This document shows, piece after piece, positions 27,629 through 36,717 of a stretch of 64,000 nt of DNA. Numbering within the stretch: position 1 is the first letter of the stretch; each line of letters opens with the position of its first letter. The position numbers and the translations under genes were made by a program. This DNA comes from Rheinheimera tangshanensis. Its GTDB lineage: Bacteria; Pseudomonadota; Gammaproteobacteria; Enterobacterales; Alteromonadaceae. The stretch covers positions 744,001-808,000 of the forward strand of contig NZ_BMLH01000001.1 of NCBI RefSeq assembly GCF_014645135.1, given 5' to 3'. Under the pieces are notes generated by a model. The model did not search any database and was not told the DNA's origin. It saw nothing but the letters and a program-made list of their open reading frames with translations.

Positions 27629-27910
27629 TTATTGATAAGTACAAAGATAAGCTGTATCAGCTGCGACTTTTAATTGAAATTTCACCTGAGCAGGCACTTC
27701 AAATGAAGCTCCGCGCGCAAAGGTTTGCCACTGGGTCTGACCAGGTAATAATACGGTTAAAGCGCCGCTAATCACAGTTAAAACTTCATGCTGACTGGTA
27801 CCGAATTCATACTCGCCCGGCGCCATCACACCCACTGTTGCTGGGAGTTCTTCGCCTTGAAAAGCTATGGATGTCACCTTGCCGTCAAAATAACTATTTA
27901 CCTTAAACAT
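27629..27910 (-). CDS. ppnP: Pyrimidine/purine nucleoside phosphorylase
   Basis: A 93-residue small cupin nearly full-length to E. coli PpnP (YaiE). It starts [16 protein letters not shown] and has [16 protein letters not shown] and [12 protein letters not shown]. The E. coli enzyme phosphorolyses a broad set of nucleosides. AGGGGAA precedes the ATG. It is encoded 39 bp upstream of the ABC exporter on the same strand. Confidence 0.92.
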   Translation of the reverse strand: MFKVNSYFDGKVTSIAFQGEELPATVGVMAPGEYEFGTSQHEVLTVISGALTVLLPGQTQWQTFARGASFEVPAQVKFQLKVAADTAYLCTYQ

Positions 27911-28125
27911 CTGTTTTATTCCCCTGAAAAAAATACTGCAACCAGTTAACCCGATTTCGCTTTTGAAATAAAGAGATTTCTGGGTGTTTAGATGTCTATT
28001 TCTGTGTTGGGGAATTCAGTTTTGGTTCGGGCTTTTTTTAACAACTGTTGCTATACCTAAATAGCGATATCACAGAATGGAGTCTAAGTATCTGAATTTA
28101 ATTCTCAATCAGCATTGGAGTCTGT

Positions 28126-28818
28126 ATGCAGATCACAAAATTTCTTGTACCGGCTTGCCTGATATTGGGTTTCAACCCATCGGCTCAGGCCAATTTGAGT
28201 TCCACTGTTACTCTGACTTCTAACTATTTATTTAATGGTATTACGCTGACTCAGGATGATCCGGCTTTACAACCCAGTCTTGACTGGGTGTCCGATTCCG
28301 GTTGGTATCTTGGTACCTGGGGATCCAACGTCAGTTTTGCCGAAAATACCGACCGGGAAGTTGATTTTTATACAGGCTATTACACCGATTTAGGCAACAA
28401 CTGGGCAATGGATCTTGGCATAGCGCATTACACTTATTATGGCAGCAGCGATAGCAGCGCTTTCGATTATCCGGAGGCTTACATCAAAGTATCTTACAGA
28501 GACACTAAACTCAGTTATTGGTATGCCAAAGATTATTTTGGTGCTGGTGGCGGGCATTACATAGTGATGTTGACGCAAAATGTGCAATTAACACAGGACT
28601 TGACCTTACAGCTGTCGGCTGATCGTTCCACTTCAACAGATACCAGCAAATTTTTACGTGATAATGACGGCACCTACCATCACTGGCGTCTTGCATTACT
28701 GGGTGAATGGTTCGGGGCAAAATGGACAGCTGCTTTTGATGATACCGATTTGGAGCTGGATGATTTAGGTGAACCTACCTTTTCGTTGTCAGTGGCAAAA
28801 ACATTTAATTGGTTCTAG
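28126..28818 (+). CDS. TorF-family putative outer-membrane porin
   Basis: A 230-residue protein with a signal peptide ending near residue 22, then a small beta-barrel pattern. The family signature is the early VTLTSNYLFNGITLTQDDPALQPSLDW segment, and the C-terminal SLSVAKTFNWF ends in an aromatic residue as outer-membrane proteins do. It is the first gene of a compact run with a chemoreceptor and a solute-binding-like protein, so the three may handle the same compound. Confidence 0.8.
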   Translation: MQITKFLVPACLILGFNPSAQANLSSTVTLTSNYLFNGITLTQDDPALQPSLDWVSDSGWYLGTWGSNVSFAENTDREVDFYTGYYTDLGNNWAMDLGIAHYTYYGSSDSSAFDYPEAYIKVSYRDTKLSYWYAKDYFGAGGGHYIVMLTQNVQLTQDLTLQLSADRSTSTDTSKFLRDNDGTYHHWRLALLGEWFGAKWTAAFDDTDLELDDLGEPTFSLSVAKTFNWF

Positions 28819-28824
28819 GTGGCG

Positions 28825-30942
28825 ATGATGCAGTTAAATTCCTTACGTTTTAAACTCACTTTTGGTGTCGCACTGTTACTTTCTATCAGTATAGGCAGCA
28901 TGGCTTTTATTGGTTGGTATTCAATGACCAGCAGCAATAAATCAGCCGTGAGTAAACTCACGCAGTCGGTACGCACCTTAGCCGAACAAATTCTGACCGA
29001 AGCAGCACAGCGCACAGCCCTGGAGACCAGTAGTGTACTGGATCGCAACTTTGATACGGCGAAGAACTTTGCGGCTTTATTATCTGGTACAGCACTGGGT
29101 AGTGGGCAGACCCCCTACAGTCGCGAGCAAGTGAAGGCAATGGCGGGTCACATCCTCGCCAGCAACACAGGTATTTCATCTTTATACAGTCAGTTTGAAC
29201 CCAATGGCTATGATGGGGCTGACAGCCAATTCTCAATTGCCAATGATCACAGCTCGAAAACCGGCACTATGGAAATTTACTGGGTACGTGAACAAAATCA
29301 GCTGAAGTTTGTGCAAACACCAGATCCTGCAGTGAAATACAAAGAGACTAAAAACGAATTTGGTGTGCGGGAAGCCGAATGGTACCTGTGTAGCCGTGAC
29401 AGTAAAAAAGCTTGTCTGATGGAGCCTTATTTATGGGAAATAGCGCCGGGTAATCAGGTGTTGTTAACTTCTTTGGTCTACCCCGTAGTGACTCAGGATC
29501 AGTTTCGTGGCGTTTCTGGTGTCGATTTAAACCTGCCTGTACTACAACAATTACTGCAAGCTCAGGCTGATTTATTATACGGCGGCAAAGCGCAACTTTA
29601 TTTACTGAGTAAATATGGCTCAGTAGTGGCCAGTAATAGATTTCCCGACAAACTGGGGCAATCTATTAAAAGCCTGGATGCTGAATTAACTGCTCATCTG
29701 GAAAAACAGCAGGCTGGTGTGAGTTTATACAACGGCTCGATGCTGGTAACTCAGCCCATTAAACTCGACAGTACACAATCTGGCTGGACTGTCGTTGTGG
29801 CTGTGCCTGAAGTCACAGCCTTAGCGATGGCAACTCAACTGGCAGAGCAACTGAATGCAGATTCTGCTCAAACTACACAAAGTATGATTGGTTTGGGGGT
29901 GATCCTGTTATTGGCTTTTGTGCTGTTAATGGCTTTAGGCTTAAAAACGGCGACTGCGCCTATATTGCAAATGAGCATGCTGATGAAAGAGCTGGCGGGG
30001 TCGGAGGGCGATTTAACCCGGCAGTTAACTCAAAGCCAGCATCAGGAACTGAATGATATGGCCGATGGCTTTAATCTATTTACGGCTAAATTACGCTCCA
30101 TGATCAACAACTTAAAAGAATCCTCCAAGCTGATGCAGTATCAATCCGAGCAAATGGTCAAAACCACGGATCAAACCAATAGTTCGGTCAGTATTCAAGC
30201 CAGCGAAATTCAGAATGTGGCTTCTGCCATGCATGAAATGTCAGCCACAGCCCATGAAGTGGCTAATCTGGCCGGAAGCACAGCCCAAGGCGCTCAGGAA
30301 TCACTGGAGGCGTTAACGTCGGCCAATCAGTTGTTTCAGAATACAGTTGAGGCTTTCAAAGCTGTGTCTGTTGAATTTAATCACACCAGTCAAGGTGTTA
30401 ATGAGGTTGCGCAAAGTAGTCAGAAAATTAACGGCATCATTGATGTGATCCAGGCCATAGCGGAGCAAACGAATTTACTGGCATTAAATGCTGCTATTGA
30501 AGCGGCACGGGCAGGGGAGCAAGGCCGGGGTTTTGCTGTGGTTGCTGACGAGGTTCGTTCACTGGCTGCCCGCACTCACAGCTCTACCGACGAAATTAAA
30601 AACCTGATCCATGCTTTGCAGCAGCAAGTTTCAGCTGCAGTACAGCAAATTCATACTAATACCGCTAAGGTGACCAGCACCTTGCAAGAAGCTGAAAGTT
30701 CGTATGAAAAACTGTCACTGGCCACAGCTGGTATTTCTACCATAGCGGATAACGCGTTTCAGGTAGCGTCAGCGGCTGAGGAACAAAATCAGGTCAGTGA
30801 AGAAATTAACCGGAATATTACCGCCATAGATGACGCAACTAAGGCATTGAATCAACTGGCTAAACAAAACCTGCTGATCAGCAAAGAGATTGACAGCATT
30901 ACCGGAGCCATGGATGCTCAACTGGCGCAATTGCGTTGCTAA
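28825..30942 (+). CDS. Methyl-accepting chemotaxis protein with large periplasmic (dCache-like) sensor
   Basis: A 705-residue receptor. TM1 (about 10-32) and TM2 (about 355-380) flank a ~320-residue periplasmic region whose pattern ([33 protein letters not shown]) fits a dCache domain. HAMP and the signalling hairpin [26 protein letters not shown] follow. It begins 6 bp after the porin stop; ATG at 28825 or 28828 is preferred over GTG at 28819. The ligand is unknown. Confidence 0.88.
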   Translation: MMQLNSLRFKLTFGVALLLSISIGSMAFIGWYSMTSSNKSAVSKLTQSVRTLAEQILTEAAQRTALETSSVLDRNFDTAKNFAALLSGTALGSGQTPYSREQVKAMAGHILASNTGISSLYSQFEPNGYDGADSQFSIANDHSSKTGTMEIYWVREQNQLKFVQTPDPAVKYKETKNEFGVREAEWYLCSRDSKKACLMEPYLWEIAPGNQVLLTSLVYPVVTQDQFRGVSGVDLNLPVLQQLLQAQADLLYGGKAQLYLLSKYGSVVASNRFPDKLGQSIKSLDAELTAHLEKQQAGVSLYNGSMLVTQPIKLDSTQSGWTVVVAVPEVTALAMATQLAEQLNADSAQTTQSMIGLGVILLLAFVLLMALGLKTATAPILQMSMLMKELAGSEGDLTRQLTQSQHQELNDMADGFNLFTAKLRSMINNLKESSKLMQYQSEQMVKTTDQTNSSVSIQASEIQNVASAMHEMSATAHEVANLAGSTAQGAQESLEALTSANQLFQNTVEAFKAVSVEFNHTSQGVNEVAQSSQKINGIIDVIQAIAEQTNLLALNAAIEAARAGEQGRGFAVVADEVRSLAARTHSSTDEIKNLIHALQQQVSAAVQQIHTNTAKVTSTLQEAESSYEKLSLATAGISTIADNAFQVASAAEEQNQVSEEINRNITAIDDATKALNQLAKQNLLISKEIDSITGAMDAQLAQLRC

Positions 30943-30957
30943 GTTGAGGCAAAACGA

Positions 30958-31683
30958 GTGAAGAAGTGGTTGTTTTTGCTATGGAGTGTATCTGCATCTG
31001 TGCAGGCCGTCGTAGCTGAGCCTGTGCGGCTGGCCAGTTTAGACTGGCCACCCTACACAGGACATCAGCTTGAACAGCAAGGTGAAACTTCAATACTGCT
31101 GCGGCAAGTCTTTGCGGCTATGCAACTGGAGGTACAGACAGAGTTTTTACCCTGGTCCAGAGCCATTCGCGCCAGTGAAAGCTCAGGCGCTTCATACGCA
31201 GGCTATTTTCCAGAGTATCAAACTCATAACCCCAGCTTTATTTTGTCGGATAGTTTAGGCAGCAGCGAGCTGGGGTTTGTTGAATCAAAAGCAAAACCTC
31301 TGGGGCCACTCACTGCTGTGTTGCTGCCAAAGTTTCAGTTAGGTGTGGTGCAAGACTATGTCAATTTAACAGTGGTTGATCAAATGATTGCCAGAGGCCA
31401 ACTGACACCCCAACTGGCGTTTTCTGATCGGCAAAACATTCTTAAAGTCGCTTTAGGTCGGCTGGATTTGGCGGTGATAGACCGCAGGGTTTTACTTTAT
31501 TTGCTTGAGCATGATGCAGAAGTTAAACGTTTGGCGACAGATAAGGTGCAATTTAACGCCAGTTTAACTGAACTAAAAACCTTACATCTGGCACTGCGAA
31601 ACGAACCAGAACATAAGCTATTGATAGAGAAATTTAATCAATATTTACAAAAGGTTAAAGCTGATTCTATCGTAAATAATTAA
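30958..31683 (+). CDS. Periplasmic solute-binding-like protein (SBP_bac_3 type)
   Basis: A 241-residue exported protein; signal peptide about 1-20. The LASLDWPPYTG segment and the later LGVVQDY and RLDLAVIDRR motifs match family 3 substrate-binding proteins. GTG at 30958 is the start because TGAGG lies 8 bp upstream and lysines of the signal peptide follow at once. No ABC permease is adjacent, so it may present ligand to the upstream chemoreceptor or act as a stand-alone sensor. Confidence 0.8.
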   Translation: MKKWLFLLWSVSASVQAVVAEPVRLASLDWPPYTGHQLEQQGETSILLRQVFAAMQLEVQTEFLPWSRAIRASESSGASYAGYFPEYQTHNPSFILSDSLGSSELGFVESKAKPLGPLTAVLLPKFQLGVVQDYVNLTVVDQMIARGQLTPQLAFSDRQNILKVALGRLDLAVIDRRVLLYLLEHDAEVKRLATDKVQFNASLTELKTLHLALRNEPEHKLLIEKFNQYLQKVKADSIVNN

Positions 31684-31761
31684 ATGTTTGTGTGTTCGGC
31701 ATTGCAGCTTTTTGCGTGACATCTTTTGGCAGTGAACAACACTAACCTTACGAATAGTGAG

Positions 31762-31798
31762 GGTGAATACAAGACGCTCAAGGCGTCTTGTATTCACC
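31762..31798. repeat. 16-bp perfect inverted repeat between convergent genes
   Basis: GGTGAATACAAGACGC and its exact complement surround a 5-nt loop. There is no T-tract on either side, so it is not a standard intrinsic terminator, though its position between convergent stops suggests 3'-end protection or transcription roadblock. Confidence 0.75.
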
Positions 31799-31812
31799 AG
31801 CTCAGTCTTAAA

Positions 31813-33735
31813 TCAAAGCTTTAATACCAATGACTCGAATGGTGCTAGTTCAATCTTTACTGAAGCCGTATCTCCCGTCACTTTTAAAGAGGCTTTACGT
31901 TCAGACAACAGATCTTGGAGCTGATAATCACCTTTGCTTAACTGCCATTGTTTCTGCAAATCCGCTGGCAGTTTTAACTCAAAGCGGGTCGCCTCGGTGG
32001 CGAAATTACTGGCTACTATCACCTTGGTGCTGTCGTTAAAACGAGCAAAAGCATAGGTTTTATCGCTGTAGCCGTCCGTATCCTTGTTGATGCTGTGCAG
32101 TTCCTGATAAGCGCCGTTAAATACAGCTTCTGTCGCCGATAAGCTCATTAACTTGACATAAAACTCGCGTAGTTGCTTTTGTTCGGCTGTCAGTTTACCG
32201 CCATCAAATTTGCCGTCATTAAGCCAATTCTGATGAGCCGGAACACCCGCATAATCAAAAATGGTCGTGCGGCTTGGGTCGCCAAAACCTGAATCTAAAG
32301 CAGCGGTTTCACCGACTTCCTGGCCAAAATACAACATAGTAGGGGAGCTGCTGATTAACGCCGATACCACCATAGCGGGCTTGGCTTTGTTGGCATCACC
32401 GGCAAACTCAGGCGCGGCAATACGCTGCTCGTCGTGGTTTTCTAAAAAGTGCAGCATATGGTGTTCAATATCCGCCATACCTTGTTGCACCTGAGCTATG
32501 GCATCTGTGCTGCCTTTGCCTTGCATCACCAGCTTTAAGCTATCGTACATTTCTACTTTGTCGTACAGATAATCCATTTTACCGAGGCGAATATAGTCGC
32601 GGTATAAGGTGGGGTTATAAACTTCTGCTAATAAAAAGGCGTCCGGGTTCTTGGTTTTAATGCTCGAGTTTAAAAAGCTCCAGAATTCAACAGGCACCAT
32701 TTCGGCCATATCAAAACGGAAACCATCGACACCTTTATCCAACCAGTAGAAGGCGATGTCACGGAATTTCAACCAAGAGTTTGGCAGGTCTTTACCTTGC
32801 CAGAAGGCCGCGTGTTCCTGCACTGATTTATCGGCGTAGTCTGCCGGTAGGCGATCAAAATCGTAGCTGCCATCTGGTTTAACACCGTAGTTTACTTTGA
32901 CGGTTTCGTACCAGTCGTTAAAGTCAGGCTGAGCTAAACGCGAGCCATTGCCTGTCCATTTCGCCGGATTTTCATCAAATTTGCCGTCGGACAGTGGATG
33001 TGCTTCGCCGCCCAAAGGCTGATAGCCATTGAGTGGCTTTGGCACCTGGAACGGCTGGCCAACCACGTAGTAGAAGTTATTGTCTCGTTTGTATTCAACA
33101 CTGGTGTCATCATTGGCACCAAAATCTTCAATGCCGGCAGGTTTATCCAAAGATTTGTAATGCCGTGCCACATGGTTAGGCACTATATCAATAATAACTT
33201 TTAAACCCTCTGCATGGGTTCGTTCTATCAGTGCTTCGAATTCCTGCACTCGTTTGGCCGGGTCTACTGCTAAATCCGGATTGACACTGTAATAGTCTTT
33301 CACTGCATAAGGAGAGCCTGCACGGCCTTTGACTACATCCGGGTCGTCCAAACTTATGCCATAAGCGCTGTAATCTCTAATGACTGCATGGTGCAATATG
33401 CCGGTGTACCAGACATAAGTTGCACCCAGCTCTTTAATGCCTTTGAGTGCAGCTTGGTTAATATCGTTAAATTTACCGACACCGTTTTGCTCTATGGTGC
33501 CCCAGGGCTGATTGGCATTATTGCTATTGCCGAATAAGCGGGTAAACATCTGATACACCACTACTTTGCCTGCTGGCGCTGCGACAGGCTCACTGGTTGG
33601 AACTGGCTTTTCTACAGCAGCTTGTTTAGTGGCGGTTTGATGTTCCACTGGTGCTTTACCGCAAGAGGCCACTGCAGCAAGAGCCAGAGCACTGAGCAGT
33701 AGGGTGTTGCTTTTGGAGTAAATAGATAGACGCAT
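31813..33735 (-). CDS. GH13 alpha-amylase-family lipoprotein
   Basis: A 640-residue glycoside hydrolase with lipobox AVASC (Cys25). Catalytic residues are intact: nucleophile Asp342 in FRFDMAEM, acid/base Glu371 in LLAEVYNP and Asp435 in ENHDEQR. The VIDIVPNHVAR region I motif is also present. It should cleave alpha-glucans at the periplasmic face or cell surface. A C-terminal beta domain ends the protein. No transporter or regulator for maltodextrins is adjacent. Confidence 0.9.
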   Translation of the reverse strand: MRLSIYSKSNTLLLSALALAAVASCGKAPVEHQTATKQAAVEKPVPTSEPVAAPAGKVVVYQMFTRLFGNSNNANQPWGTIEQNGVGKFNDINQAALKGIKELGATYVWYTGILHHAVIRDYSAYGISLDDPDVVKGRAGSPYAVKDYYSVNPDLAVDPAKRVQEFEALIERTHAEGLKVIIDIVPNHVARHYKSLDKPAGIEDFGANDDTSVEYKRDNNFYYVVGQPFQVPKPLNGYQPLGGEAHPLSDGKFDENPAKWTGNGSRLAQPDFNDWYETVKVNYGVKPDGSYDFDRLPADYADKSVQEHAAFWQGKDLPNSWLKFRDIAFYWLDKGVDGFRFDMAEMVPVEFWSFLNSSIKTKNPDAFLLAEVYNPTLYRDYIRLGKMDYLYDKVEMYDSLKLVMQGKGSTDAIAQVQQGMADIEHHMLHFLENHDEQRIAAPEFAGDANKAKPAMVVSALISSSPTMLYFGQEVGETAALDSGFGDPSRTTIFDYAGVPAHQNWLNDGKFDGGKLTAEQKQLREFYVKLMSLSATEAVFNGAYQELHSINKDTDGYSDKTYAFARFNDSTKVIVASNFATEATRFELKLPADLQKQWQLSKGDYQLQDLLSERKASLKVTGDTASVKIELAPFESLVLKL

Positions 33736-33840
33736 CTTTGTCTGGTTCCATGTCGTTTTTCCTTATGCTAACACAGCCACTCTGTCAGGCTTTTTTCCTG
33801 CATACGTTTTCATAAGCTGAGCCTGTAAAGCGTCAATAGC

Positions 33841-34107
33841 TTATTTCGCTTCTATCCGCTTTAAACGCTGGATAAAGCGCTCTATATGTTCTTCGTCTTT
33901 GGCATCTATATGATATTTCTGGTGAAAACCCAAAGTGACAGTGACTTGGTCTGCGACAAAATATAAATCGTAGCCATCAAAACCACTGGCTATGGTCATG
34001 CCGTCCAGCTCAAAACCTTTCCCAAATGGCGTATCCACAGCAGTGCCTTGTTGTTCCACTTTGCTAAATACTTTCATTAGTAATTTAGCATCTATTAAAT
34101 TTTGCAT
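33841..34107 (-). CDS. DUF3081 family protein
   Basis: An 88-residue protein with LLMKVFSKVEQQG, GFDGYDLYFVADQVTVTLGFHQKY and a C-terminal helix, which fits the DUF3081 family of gammaproteobacteria. Function unknown. AGAGGAAAGGAA precedes the ATG. Divergent from the next gene. Confidence 0.7.
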   Translation of the reverse strand: MQNLIDAKLLMKVFSKVEQQGTAVDTPFGKGFELDGMTIASGFDGYDLYFVADQVTVTLGFHQKYHIDAKDEEHIERFIQRLKRIEAK

Positions 34108-34189
34108 TTCCTTTCCTCTGGTTGCCCGGCTTTTGCGTTAAGGCATTTAATAAAGGTATAGTGCGGTTACGAAAAAAAGGAGTCCACGG

Positions 34190-34801
34190 ATGCAAATAAC
34201 TAAAAAAACATTATTTATCAACGCCTTTTCCTTAACATCCACTATCACAATCAGTCTTGCTTCATGGTCTGTTTCTGCGGCACCAAGCCAGGCGCAACTG
34301 CAGTTTTTTGACCAGTTAAAAGCTCTGTGCGGCAAAGCTTTTGCTGGCAAAACCACTTTGGATAATCAGCCAAGCGCTGCGTTTAGTGGCGATATGGTGA
34401 TGCATGTGCGCGATTGCAGCGACACACAAATTCAGGTGCCTTTTGTGGTCGGTGAAAACCGCTCCCGCACCTGGATTATTACCAAAACCGACACGGGCCT
34501 TAAGCTACAGCACCAACATAAGCATGAAGATGGTACAGATGATCAGTCTACTCTGTACGGTGGCCATACTTCTACAGCTGGTTGGGCTGAAGCTCAGAGT
34601 TTTCCGGCAGATGACTATTCAAAAGATTTATTTATCAAAACCAAAACACCACAATCCGTCGGCAATACCTGGCATATGTACTTATACCCGAACGAGAGTT
34701 TCAGCTATCGCTTAACCCGCGAAGGCCGTGAATTTCGAGTTGATTTTGATTTAAGCAAAGCTGTTGCTTTACCAAAAGCCAACTGGGGCGCTGGAAAATA
34801 A
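34190..34801 (+). CDS. Exported conserved protein of unknown function
   Basis: A 203-residue protein with a signal peptide ending near SVSA-AP (about residue 31). A possible disulfide pair is Cys in KALCGKAF and Cys in VRDCSD. His-rich HQHKHEDGTDDQ and STLYGGHTS lie in the middle, and the end is rich in beta strands. I recognise no domain of known function. GGAG at normal spacing supports the start. Confidence 0.65.
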   Translation: MQITKKTLFINAFSLTSTITISLASWSVSAAPSQAQLQFFDQLKALCGKAFAGKTTLDNQPSAAFSGDMVMHVRDCSDTQIQVPFVVGENRSRTWIITKTDTGLKLQHQHKHEDGTDDQSTLYGGHTSTAGWAEAQSFPADDYSKDLFIKTKTPQSVGNTWHMYLYPNESFSYRLTREGREFRVDFDLSKAVALPKANWGAGK

Positions 34802-34939
34802 ATCAATTGACGGCGAAATCACCGCTAACGGGGCAAAAGCTGCGATAACTGCTCTGGTCAGTCGCAGCTCGCTTGGTTAGTATCAGAGAGTATTTAAGAA
34901 TTTTACACAAGACCTTAATAAAAACGATCCGGGAGTGTT

Positions 34940-36643
34940 ATGAAGCCACAATTTTGGTTTTCAGCCACAACGCTGACCGTGATGGCTGCTTTAACCTTAA
35001 CAGCGTGTTCTAAACCCGCTGAACAGGAACAAACCGCCAGCACTGCAGCAGTTGAATCTGCCAAAGCCACCACAGCTTTGGTTGGAACTGAGTTTAACTC
35101 AGCCTACAAAGACTACTTAAAAACTCTGGCTTCTGATGAATTTCAGGGCCGTATGCCTGCAACGCCAGGTGAAGAAAAAACCATTAACTACATTTCAGAG
35201 CAATTTAAACGTATTGGCCTCAAAGGTATTAATGGCGACAGTTACCTGCAGCCTGTGTCTTTAGTGCGTATTGATCCTAAAGAAGTGTCTGGCCTGAAGC
35301 TCTCTGGCGATAAGCTTAATGCAGAGCTGAAATACAAAGAGCAAATGATGGCCTGGACCACGCAAGTGACAGAACAGGTTGAAGTCAAAGACAGCGAGCT
35401 GGTGTTTGTTGGTTACGGCATAGTAGCGCCGGAATACGACTGGAACGACTATGAAGGTCTGGACGTCAAAGGCAAAACCGTCGTGATGTTTGTTAACGAT
35501 CCGGGTTTTGCCACAAAAGATCCAAACCTCTTTACCGGCAATGCCATGACTTATTACGGTCGTTGGACCTATAAGTTTGAAGAAGCGGCTCGTCAGGGCG
35601 CTGCAATGGCCTTGATTATCCACGAAACTGAACCTGCATCTTACGGCTGGCAGGTGATAGCTGGTGGCTCGCCTACTAAGTTTGACCTGATTAATCCTAA
35701 TAAAAATATGGATAGATCCAAAGTAGAAGGCTGGCTGACCACTGAGTCGGCGCAGCAGTTGTTTGCTGCTATGGGCACTGACATTGAAACCATGCGCCAA
35801 AAAGCACTGAGCAAAGACTTTGCCCCTGTGCCTATGGGCGTAACAGCTTCGGTTTCAGTGAAAAACAATATCAGTGAACTGACGTCAAACAACGTGATGG
35901 GGTATATCGAAGGTTCAGAAAAACCGGACGAAGTGGTGCTGTATATGGGCCACTGGGATCACTTGGGTGTGGATTTTTCTAATCCAAAAGACAAAGTCTT
36001 TAACGGTGCACAAGACAACGCCAGTGGTACTGCTGCTGTGATAGCTCTGGCCGAACATTTTGCCAAACAACCCAAGCCAAAACGTTCAGTCGCTTTCCTT
36101 GCGGTCACAGCTGAGGAACGTGGTTTATTAGGTTCAGCTTGGTACGCCGCTCATCCTGTGTTCCCACTGAACAAAACTGTTGCCGGTATTAACATGGACG
36201 TGATGAATGTCTATGGTCCGATGAAAGATATGGTAGTGGTGGGTCATAACAACTCAGAGCTGGAAAACCTGCTGACTAAATACACTGAACAGCAAGGCCG
36301 TTATGTCGCGCCTGAGCCAAGTCCTGAGCACGGTTCATTCTACCGCTCAGACCACTTCAATCTGGCCAAAGTTGGTGTGCCAATGCTGTACGCTAAAGGT
36401 GGTATCGACAGTTTTGAGCATGGCAAAGAGTGGGGCGCAGCCCAGAAGAAAGACTACAACGTCTGCTGTTACCACAAAGCCGCTGACGAATTTAATGACA
36501 GCTGGGACTTACGTGGTGTGCAGCAGGACATGAATGTGTTTTATCAGGTGGGTGCTGATTTAGCCAACTCAGATCAGTGGCCAAACTGGTTTGAAGGCCG
36601 CGAGTTCCGCGCCATTCGCGACGCTTCTTTAGCCGCCAAATAA
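34940..36643 (+). CDS. M28-family zinc aminopeptidase, lipoprotein
   Basis: A 567-residue lipoprotein (lipobox LTAC, Cys23). The M28 metal site is complete: His338 and Asp340 in HWDH, Asp359 in GAQDNASG, Glu392/Glu393 in TAEERG, Asp420 in NMDVMN and His472 in RSDHFN. A PA-like insert (about 135-290) precedes the catalytic half. Such peptidases remove N-terminal residues from peptides in the periplasm. It is followed by a close paralogue, with a long palindrome between them. Confidence 0.92.
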   Translation: MKPQFWFSATTLTVMAALTLTACSKPAEQEQTASTAAVESAKATTALVGTEFNSAYKDYLKTLASDEFQGRMPATPGEEKTINYISEQFKRIGLKGINGDSYLQPVSLVRIDPKEVSGLKLSGDKLNAELKYKEQMMAWTTQVTEQVEVKDSELVFVGYGIVAPEYDWNDYEGLDVKGKTVVMFVNDPGFATKDPNLFTGNAMTYYGRWTYKFEEAARQGAAMALIIHETEPASYGWQVIAGGSPTKFDLINPNKNMDRSKVEGWLTTESAQQLFAAMGTDIETMRQKALSKDFAPVPMGVTASVSVKNNISELTSNNVMGYIEGSEKPDEVVLYMGHWDHLGVDFSNPKDKVFNGAQDNASGTAAVIALAEHFAKQPKPKRSVAFLAVTAEERGLLGSAWYAAHPVFPLNKTVAGINMDVMNVYGPMKDMVVVGHNNSELENLLTKYTEQQGRYVAPEPSPEHGSFYRSDHFNLAKVGVPMLYAKGGIDSFEHGKEWGAAQKKDYNVCCYHKAADEFNDSWDLRGVQQDMNVFYQVGADLANSDQWPNWFEGREFRAIRDASLAAK

Positions 36644-36646
36644 ATG

Positions 36647-36701
36647 AAAATGGGGTCAGATCACATTGTTAACTATTAACAATGTGATCTGACCCCATTT
36701 T
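36647..36701. repeat. Long perfect palindrome with GGGGTCAGAT core
   Basis: Two 26-nt arms (36647-36672 and 36676-36701) are perfect complements around CTA. The arms contain GGGGTCAGATCACATTG, followed on the right by a T-run. The GGGGTCAGA core resembles the intergenic palindromes associated with REP/RAYT-type transposases; a degenerate relative occurs at 44611-44656. It can also serve as a terminator between the two peptidase genes. Confidence 0.8.
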
Positions 36702-36717
36702 TTTAAGAGGGAAATCT

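Noticed and set aside
35261-35800. 179-residue reverse ORF inside the first M28 gene
   Set aside because: Antisense shadow; a similar antisense frame recurs in the paralogue because the sense genes are duplicated.
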